Made by a program: the position numbers and the translations under genes. From positions 4,774,001 through 4,838,000 of the forward strand of contig NC_064038.1 in NCBI RefSeq assembly GCF_932526225.1: 64,000 nt of DNA, in the 5' to 3' direction. This DNA is from Nematostella vectensis (taxonomy: Eukaryota > Cnidaria > Anthozoa > Actiniaria > Edwardsiidae). Positions 56,548-64,000 of the stretch are shown one piece after another. Numbering within the stretch: position 1 is the first letter of the stretch; every line of letters starts with the position of its first letter. The notes under the pieces were generated by a model that was given only the letters and a program-made list of their open reading frames with translations, made no database searches and was not told where the DNA came from.

Positions 56548-59500
56548 TTCCTAAGGCAGAAGTATTTCCAGTGAATTCTCAAAATTGCTAGTAGCAAACA
56601 ACAAATTGGAGCTTCTCAATAGTAATAATTAAAAAGGGTTTAATACTAGGGGTGAAAGGGGTGGATACTGGGGTTAAATACCTGTTTTCTCGGGCCTTCG
56701 TCCTCGCTGAGTCCAAGCCGTCTGTTGGTGTCGAATGCTTTTCTAAAGTGGAGACAAAAAACCTATCGAACCAAAGGGATCCATTTGTTACCACGAAACG
56801 AGTTACCAGGCGCGTATGTTGTTTTTAGCTGCATGACTTCCTATATTCATTCTTGAAGTTGGTTCAATTATTATTGCGTTTGTTAAGGAGAATAATAAAC
56901 AGTCCTTACATTGCTCAGCATTATTACTTTGTTTGCACGTGGCTTAAGAAATGATCCTCATAGAGGAAGGAGGAAGTCTCTCTTAAAATGTCCAAAAATC
57001 TCAGAAATGAATTTAAGTTCCCTCAACCAAACATATAAATCATCAACAAACGTGACCAAACATTTCAGCAAATAATACTTATGCGTAACATCTGGGTCAT
57101 TCGCAGCCCCCACCGAATCACTAGGCGTGTTGTACAAAGCGTGTTCCTCACAAAGTAGCGTTTTCTTTTATTCGCTGTGTCGGCGTGACGTGCTCTAAAT
57201 TCGAGTTTTGAGTGAATTCATATTACTTACTGTTTGACAATGTTAATGTTTATATTTCTAAGCGCATCGCACAGAATTACAAAAATCCCATAGAGCCGTC
57301 GGCAGAGCTGCTAAGCTCAGCTCAAAGTCATCTTCAAGGTCGATTGTCAAATATATTATTGTCTTTTTATCGTTTTTATTTTCATTTTCGTTTTTATATC
57401 CTTCCGTGTACGCAGCACAAATATTTTTATAATACCGTGGCATCGTGTTTATGGTTGAGGACACCAGTTAATTAAAGTCCTGGGACGAGGCTTTCGCTGG
57501 TTTGAACGCCAAGGATCATGGGAAGCAGCATAACATGGGTTGAGAAATTGAGTGATTTGCACTGGCAGGTCACGTGACTTTTGGATGGCAGACTCGCGCA
57601 CGCTCAGGCTTAGGTTATGTGTAAGCAGCAAAATAACAACAGAAAGCAACTTATTTTATTTTTTCGTCGTTCTCTGGCGTGGTACTTGGACTCCCGCGAG
57701 GAGAATGTATACCCTGAATTTTTGAGCTTTTAACCGGGTGATTTATAAAACTGAGCACATAAAATATATATCAAGATCGCGTACTTTTTAGTATAACGCA
57801 GTTTACACATTTGTTGTCTTTGAACACAAAAGACGTCATATACACGTGCATGACTAAACAAAGACGAACAGCCACATAGCGCAGGTCGTCACAGCGTGTT
57901 GTGTATGATGACGATATCACGTCACCGCTATAGCAACACGCTAATTCCCAAGAGGCGCTAGCGTGGAATAGACCCCGATATTTTTCACTCTATCCTCTAA
58001 GCGAGCTGTGCGTGGCGTAACCGACTAAGACAGGCCTGGGATCCTGGTTATTGCCTCCCCATTAATGCGCGGGTACCTCAGGTTCCTTTGTGTTGTACAG
58101 TTCGGTAGATAGCGGTGCTGGGGCCGAAATTTCCAGCTTAGCCGTAAAGCTTTATGCTGCCATACGGTGATTCAGCACATGTCTGGAAGTATGGTCTATT
58201 TTTTCTCATTTTATCTATCTGACGAGGTTCGATCCTTGGCCATAGGGCTAGATTTTTTTTTTCTTCTTATTTTTTTCATTTTTCATTGTAGACAAATATC
58301 AAAGATCTTCGACGGGGCCGCAAATATAAAAATTCCTTATTAGGAAAATACCTGAAGACCGCGTTTAGGCGGCCGAGAGGAGACGCACTCATTTACGCCA
58401 ACCGCTAGCTATGCGCCTGCTCTGTGGGGTATTAATTAAGTCCCTAAATCCAATTAAATTGAAATCAATCGTTTACAAATTAAAAAAAAAAAAACAAACA
58501 AAAAAACATCAGGATTAAAAAAGGAAATACGGGGAATACGGAATTGAAATCATAACTGGCCATAAAAACAAGAAAACGCCAATACAATGGCCAATGGTCG
58601 CCATTGTTTTCCCTCTCACAAATATAAAATTTTGATTTTCTACCAGAAGTGATCGCGATTTTGAACAGTATAACGATTAACCTCATTTAACATTTTCTTT
58701 AAGTAAGGACAAACATTTTAGCCTACTATCGGTATTATATTGATGTATATGAACTTTTAAGATATCTCGCCTCTTGTATTTTCGAATGCTGCATAGTAGG
58801 TTTTTTGACGCACGATACTTTACGACAACTATAAAAGTTCCCTTTTACGGCTATGTTTGAAATGTCGTAAACGCGTAGGGACAGAGCTCGCTGGAGCAGC
58901 GAAACCAAAGTCAATGACAACCAGTTGAAGTAGGAATACATGGTTTATTCAACAATAACAAGCTTTATACATCACTTTGGAGAAGAATTGTATTATAGCC
59001 CGTGATCAAGCCCTCAGTGCTTTGAGGGACTTCCTCGAAGCAGCTTTAATTAAATGTTGAGTATTCAGAAACCCTGTAGGACAAGATTGGTAAGAAAAAG
59101 AGCTTATAAGAAGATCTCCAATAAAGCTATCTCCATCTTCCAATTAAATGCCTGTAAGGCACAAGTTGCTCCAAGGTCATTTAAAAAGAAAGAAAATAAA
59201 ACGAACACTGGGTGTTTATAGGGGAAAACAAAAACAGAAATTAAATTTCTCGATTACCTCCTTGGCGATAATCATTGAATTATTGATAATAAATGCTATT
59301 TCACAGCTTGCAGCAAACAAAATAATAATAGGAAAGTCACGTTTTTACACGCAGACATAAATGTGTAGTTCCAGAAAATATCCATATGAAGAAAACGTTG
59401 TCGTTTTGAGGGACTAGTACCGAGGACTCTTAGTTTCTTTTCAGAAACTTTCTCCATTGACCAAAGATGGTCACAGTCAGTGTTTTTTTCTTCTGATTAC

Positions 59501-60952
59501 AAGTCATAAAGTTTACAAAGCACCTGCGGTACGGTAACCGTAAAAATTACAAGAATCATGCAGTTTTTCCAAATAAGGGATATATTAGTTTCCTTATATG
59601 GAAGTGACCACGTTTGACAAAAACGACAATTTTCGGCTGAATTTTCTTAATGTGCATCCCCCCCCCCCCCTCATGGAGGGGGGCGGGGGTATGACCACCT
59701 CCCCTCTGGAATTTCCAACCCCCTGGAAAAAAATAAATACAGTAATTGTTGGAAATAAAGACAGTGGTTGTCTGTAAATTACTGGGCGTTTGAACCCCCC
59801 CTGGAATTTCCAATCCCCTCCATGGGGGGTATGGATATTTTCTGGGACTACACAATTCTGATTTTAATGATTTTGTTATACCTGTCTTGTCCTATATAAT
59901 TTGATATAGAAAGATAGCAAGGGAAAGAGAAAGTGCTGAGACTGCGTTAGTAGGCTTGGAGAATCGAAAATTAAAATCTGCAAAGCAAGAAAAATGGAAA
60001 TTGCAAATAAAAAATCACATAGAGCATTTTAATATGTAAGAGTATGATAACGCTTTTTTAGCAGTATGTATGGAAGCTAACACTTGTAACACGAAAAGTG
60101 TACCTATAATGAGGTTCCATATTCGCATGAATAACGTATAAACGAACACAACAACTCTCTTGAACACAGCAGTCACTTAATGCGTCGTCAAATAAACATC
60201 CCTTCATGTTTAGAAGTGCTCGCAGTATGTAGGCTAACGTTTCCATACTTCTTCCTTACTCACACGGTACGTTTTTGTAGCCGTGTTTGCATGTGTTTGC
60301 ATCGAATAAACTCGGACATAATTGGGGGTACTTTTTGACTCGATTGTTATATTAACTTTTTTTCGAAGAAAATAAAAAGACCCCTTCATTTACAGTAGTG
60401 TAGTCCTTGGCGCACAGAGAAATCAGAGAACGACAAAGTTTACTTTTTGACTTTGACATCGTTACATAAGCCAACCTCTATACTAAGGCTCTGACTATTT
60501 AGAGATGCCGTTCGTTGTATATAAAGTACATAGTGTGTGTGTGTGTGTGTGGGGGGGGAAATACACTTTAGGGGGCTCTGAAATTTTAAGGTGTCTCCAG
60601 TCAAATCTTCCCTCCCCCCACCTAGCAATCCCTATGGACTTCAAATTTCTGTCGAAATTGAGACCTTTTGCTAACCCTCTACATGCGCCGTTCGGCTTTG
60701 TTTGTTAGCACATCGAGGCACGAATTCAAGGATATACGTCGACCGCTTGAATGAAGTTCCGTGAAGTTCAGTAATGGAACCTGGTTCATGGCTAGTTTGC
60801 ATATCAGTTAACAGTACCCTGTTCAATTTTATGCATTCTTTTTTTATCAAAAAATGTGTTTCGAAAGAGAGGGAAAAGGTAAAAAATAATAGGGTTTTTA
60901 AGTCACAGTGGATAAAACATTTGGGACTGGGAATTTTGATGACTGTGGCCTT
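56548..60952. other. Gene-poor unique region
   Basis: No conserved coding region was recognised. It contains an A/T-rich segment, a C/G-run inverted pair around 59657-59830 (CTGGAATTTCCAA twice), and at about 58940-58960 a string (ATGGTTTATTCAACAATAAC) resembling 29496-29515 inside DEG intron 1, with weaker similarity around 59910-60010. Small open frames here lack family signatures. Confidence 0.4.
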
Positions 60953-61671
60953 CACCCTTTCGGCGCTGATAAGTCACGTGCCTTTTACGGGGTCAAAGAC
61001 CAACTAATCGTAAACAACCCGTAAAAGTTCGGACGATTGAAGAAGCGTATGCTTCGTACGAACAAAATGGTGACTCATGGCACCTTTAGAAATAAATCTA
61101 GATTCCCGCAGTTATGAAAGACAAATGGCAATAGGGACCCTGTACTATTCTTCCATTTTTCCAGGAGAGAAAGGAAAAACAGAAGATAAAAAGAATGAAT
61201 AAAGCTGTGCAAACACGGAGATTCAAGTGTGAATATTACGTATATTTGCAGCTTGCATTTTGTCGGCGAAAATGTCACCACAGAAGATGATCCTGATCCT
61301 ATACATCCAGATGTCGGTAAAGGGAGGGTAAGTTATTCATTTCGTACCCATACCCAGGATTTTTCTTGTGTGGGGGGGGGCAGGGAGGGGTGCGAAATCC
61401 GAAAAAGTGGACCTAATTTTTCCGGGGAGGGGGATCTCTGATAAAAATCTTACCAACCACGAAAAAACAAAAAGTTTTTTTTTTATGTCTTTGCAGTATC
61501 TCCCCGGGACGTTTATTTTCGGATTTGGCTTAAAAAAAAGTCTGACTTATGGATTGATGTCATATCGGAGTGACCTGGCTTATGCTTTATAGTTTTGTCT
61601 ACAAATAGCACGTCTATTGACAACCACCCCCTGGGTACGGGCCTGTATTTTTGTTTTATTAGTTCCCGACG

Positions 61672-62126
61672 GCTAACACTAGTGTTATAAGCGAAAGGCG
61701 TGTTTCAGCGAAGGACAGAGAGAATTTGCCTTTACAAAACAGCGAAAACCCTAATGACCCTCATTGCCAGACGAATAAAAAACATGCAGCGGCTAGGGCA
61801 TTACTTATTATAGATTTCAGGTCGTCGGTGGTTGAAGATCGCGACGGTTTTCTTTTTCCCACCGAAAAAGAGTTGCCCAAACTGCTGGATGATGTGTTTT
61901 CCGAGTGGAGAAAACTGTCCTTACCGCACTTGAATGAGCCTTAAATGAGATCTTCAACCACCGATTACCTCTAATCTGCTAAGGCTGCATGTTCTTGTTA
62001 AGATTTATCCGAATGGCGGTTTTCGGTGCTGTTTTGTGAAGGCAAATTCTTTCTGTCCTACGCTAAAAGACGCCTTTCGCTTGAAATTTCGTTCGTTCAA
62101 CCTATGAAAATAACACTAGTGTTAGC
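61672..62126. repeat. 455-bp palindromic element nested in the THAP inverted repeat
   Basis: The ends are GCTAACACTAGTGTTA and TAACACTAGTGTTAGC. Further paired segments follow: GCGAAAGGCGT, GAATTTGCCTT and TGGTTGAAGATC match in reverse complement on the other side. A 72-codon open frame inside (61726-61944, starting MPLQNSENPNDPHC) has no recognised family and is probably incidental. Confidence 0.75.
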
Positions 62127-62448
62127 TGCTGTGAACTAATTAACCCCCCTAAAAATAATAACTTTCCCTTCCTTGACTGCATGTATAGGATCAGGATCAG
62201 GTTCTGTGGTGCCATTTTCGCCGACAAAATACAAGCTGCAAATATAACTTACTTGCCACCCTTGAATGAATCTCCGTGTTTGCACCGCTTTATTCATTCT
62301 TTCTACCTTTCTGTTTTTCTACAGGAATCATTTCTACAGGTGCCATGAGACAATACTTTGTTGTCTCCATTTTGTTCGTACGAAGTATACGCTTTTGTTC
62401 TTGTCCGGACTTTCGCGGGTTGTTTACGATTTGTTGGACTTTGACCCC

Positions 62449-63108
62449 TTAAGGTAATCCCCTTGAATTGCACTGTGCACCCCTTCTGCGCATAGTGGCG
62501 CGCGCTGTTTGTTCGAATTTTCCGGTATTAAGTGCGCGCGCGCCACAGTTTTACAAGAAAACACAGCAAAAGGCGCGCGTTTTTTACTTTAAATCGCTTT
62601 GACAGAAAAACGAAGTCAGTTACCCCCATTTTTTATTTGCTCAATTAGTTAAATATATACGAAAAAATGATATACTGAAAGAAAAAAAAGTTGGGTTGTA
62701 GAAGTTTTGTTATTTCTCTTAAAAGCCGTAAAAATACTTCAAAATGGCGCTTTTTACCGTATGAATAGCGGCGAAAACAATGTCTTTTAATGCGATCTCT
62801 TAAAATGTGATTTGTTTTGAACGTTAGCTACTACGGGTTACTGTTTAGGAGATCGGATTTTGGCAGCTCGACAAACAGAACTTAATTTTCTAAAGACTAT
62901 AGGTACTCCTTTTGAAAACTAAGAGTTGGGATTTTTCCTCGCGCGATCAGTAAAAACGCGTCAACTCTACGACCATCTGTTGTGAAAACGAGGTCGGTAC
63001 CCCCATTTTTTAATTACATTTTTTTGAAAGCTCTTAACTTCAAAAAAATTTATGCCAAATTTTAAACAAATTCTGGGTTGTAGAACTATTTCAAGGGAAT
63101 TACCTTAA
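62449..63108. mobile_element. TTAA-flanked MITE (piggyBac/Kolobok-type ends)
   Basis: The left end TTAAGGTAATCCCCTTGAA and right end TTCAAGGGAATTACCTTAA are inverted repeats with one mismatch over 19 bp. TTAA at both ends fits a TTAA target duplication. Removing 660 bp restores continuity of the surrounding inverted arm. It has no coding capacity and contains two copies of a TACCCCCATTTTTTA string. Confidence 0.82.
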
Positions 63109-63140
63109 AACGCACGTGACTTATCAGCGCCGAAAGGGTG

Positions 63141-63713
63141 AATTCAGTGTTTTTTTATTGAGGTGCGAGGTGTAGAAAATTTCAGTGTTTTTAAGAAACT
63201 ACCTCTGTACCAGAATTTAGAATATATTTTTTTATATTTGGAATATTGGAAACGGAATTTGGATGTTTTTGGTCCTATCCTCTGTTATCCAATAATCAAT
63301 CCTTTTTTCACGTAAGTTAGCTCAATGGAGTCAAACTCTGTAACAATTTCAAAACAGCACTTTATCAAAAGAGCCAGCAAGGGCAAGGACCTTTTAGTGA
63401 TTGCAGATTGTGAGTCCAATACCAAATTACAAGATGCTTAGTATATTTTTCAACTTCTGCGGTGTTGTTGTCGGTTAGGCCTTTTTTTTTATTGTCCAAC
63501 ATTGAAAGCCTCGGGAACCTCTTTGTCTGCTCGAATAAGTCTTTTATATTTTCTTTCAAATTGGTTTATTGGAGCATATATCCTTAGCTAAGCCACGCTT
63601 GGCCGGCCAAGGGTCGGCTTCGATGCAAATGTTTGCAGGCGAAATGCTAAAGCGAGCTGTTTTAGATTAGGATTGTGTTGCATCCGGAGGTCAGGTCGAC
63701 TTTTTGTGTCAAT
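63141..63713. other. Possible 5' flank of a gene starting at 63714
   Basis: A/T-rich DNA without recognised coding sequence. If the exon at 63714 is real, the promoter and 5' UTR lie here. Confidence 0.3.
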
Positions 63714-63782
63714 AATGGGGAAAAACAAAGAACAAGTTTCGAGTCTGCTGAATGAGTCTACGGCAACAAAAAACAATGCTAG
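63714..63782 (+). CDS. Possible first coding exon of an unidentified gene
   Basis: The ATG in AATAATGGGG opens 23 codons (MGKNKEQVSSLLNESTATKN) ending at AG|GTAAGTATAA, a strong donor. The short polar start resembles a first exon. Nothing downstream in the remaining 218 bases completes it and no family can be named. Confidence 0.33.
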
Positions 63783-64000
63783 GTAAGTATAATATAGGGA
63801 CGTTTAGATGTCTGAGAATATTACACGATGTTAATATGTCCGCATTTTAGACTTCTTTTAAGAAGTTAAAACTACTCTTTGATTATCATCATTAGTTGAC
63901 GTTCCCTTGCAATGGCCGGTTTGATGCAACGTAAATACAAAAATAAATTTTCCTTTCTTCGTGTGATTGTCTTTGGAATCAAGCTATGCATTTGCAGTAC

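Larger units (their letters stand above)
60953..63140. mobile_element. Inverted-repeat element with THAP-like fragments in both arms, nested insertions
   Basis: The outer ends are CACCCTTTCGGCGCTGATAA (60953) and its complement (to 63140). The left arm (about 60988-61325) and right arm (about 62172-62451) are imperfect inverted repeats. Each arm encodes THAP-type zinc-finger text ending in ICSLHFVGENVTTE or, in the right arm read on the minus strand, YICSLYFVGENGTTE followed by DPDPI. The left arm has GTAAGT after this segment (61329). The right arm is interrupted by a TTAA element. THAP domains occur in P-type and Kolobok transposases; which family this came from is not resolved. Both copies are degenerate. 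Confidence 0.65.

Overview
The window is eukaryotic: genes carry many GT-AG introns, protein matches are metazoan, and the DNA is AT-rich with frequent long G runs and many small transposons. An anthozoan cnidarian (sea anemone type, possibly Nematostella) fits best, because of the vertebrate-like GNB5 exon structure, the lineage-type DEG/ENaC channels and the Polinton. The species is an inference and nothing here proves it.

Layout. Positions 1-11346 hold three conserved genes: the 3' half of the U3 snoRNP protein gene MPHOSPH10 (+), a complete SPAG8 homologue (-), and a complete 13-exon G-protein beta-5 gene (GNB5, +) of 353 residues. SPAG8 and GNB5 are head to head with only 235 bp between start codons. 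Positions 13755-17889 are a decayed L1/Tx1-type LINE (-). Positions 18870-32361 and 41577-56547 are two direct copies of a 13.5-15 kb segmental duplication. Each copy carries a 15-exon DEG/ENaC (acid-sensing-channel-like) gene on the minus strand (674 codons in copy 1, 618 in copy 2). A defective Polinton/Maverick (32362-41577) lies exactly at the junction: its intact left end sits where copy 2 has an empty site, and its truncated right end is fused to the first base of copy 2. From 56548 onward I recognise no conserved gene; the main structure is a nested set of inverted-repeat elements with THAP-like fragments (60953-63140), and a possible first coding exon lies at 63714.

The most unusual pattern is that at least three exon boundaries in two unrelated genes (GNB5 exon 12 donor, DEG exon 5 acceptor, DEG exon 7 acceptor) are the edge unit of a tandem array in the adjacent intron, so that the splice signal itself is copied several to about 20 times. 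A fourth array beside DEG exon 13 carries a donor-like motif in each unit. The two DEG copies differ strongly in array length, in a 56-codon in-frame segment containing a tetra-arginine (furin-like) site, and in one splice acceptor that is AG in copy 1 and TG in copy 2.

The Polinton keeps recognisable penton, capsid, protease, packaging ATPase, DNA polymerase exonuclease and integrase chromodomain regions, but the polymerase palm and integrase core are absent and several genes are frameshifted. It is a relic. Exon coordinates were derived by hand from splice consensus, reading phase and family alignment; no transcript data were available.
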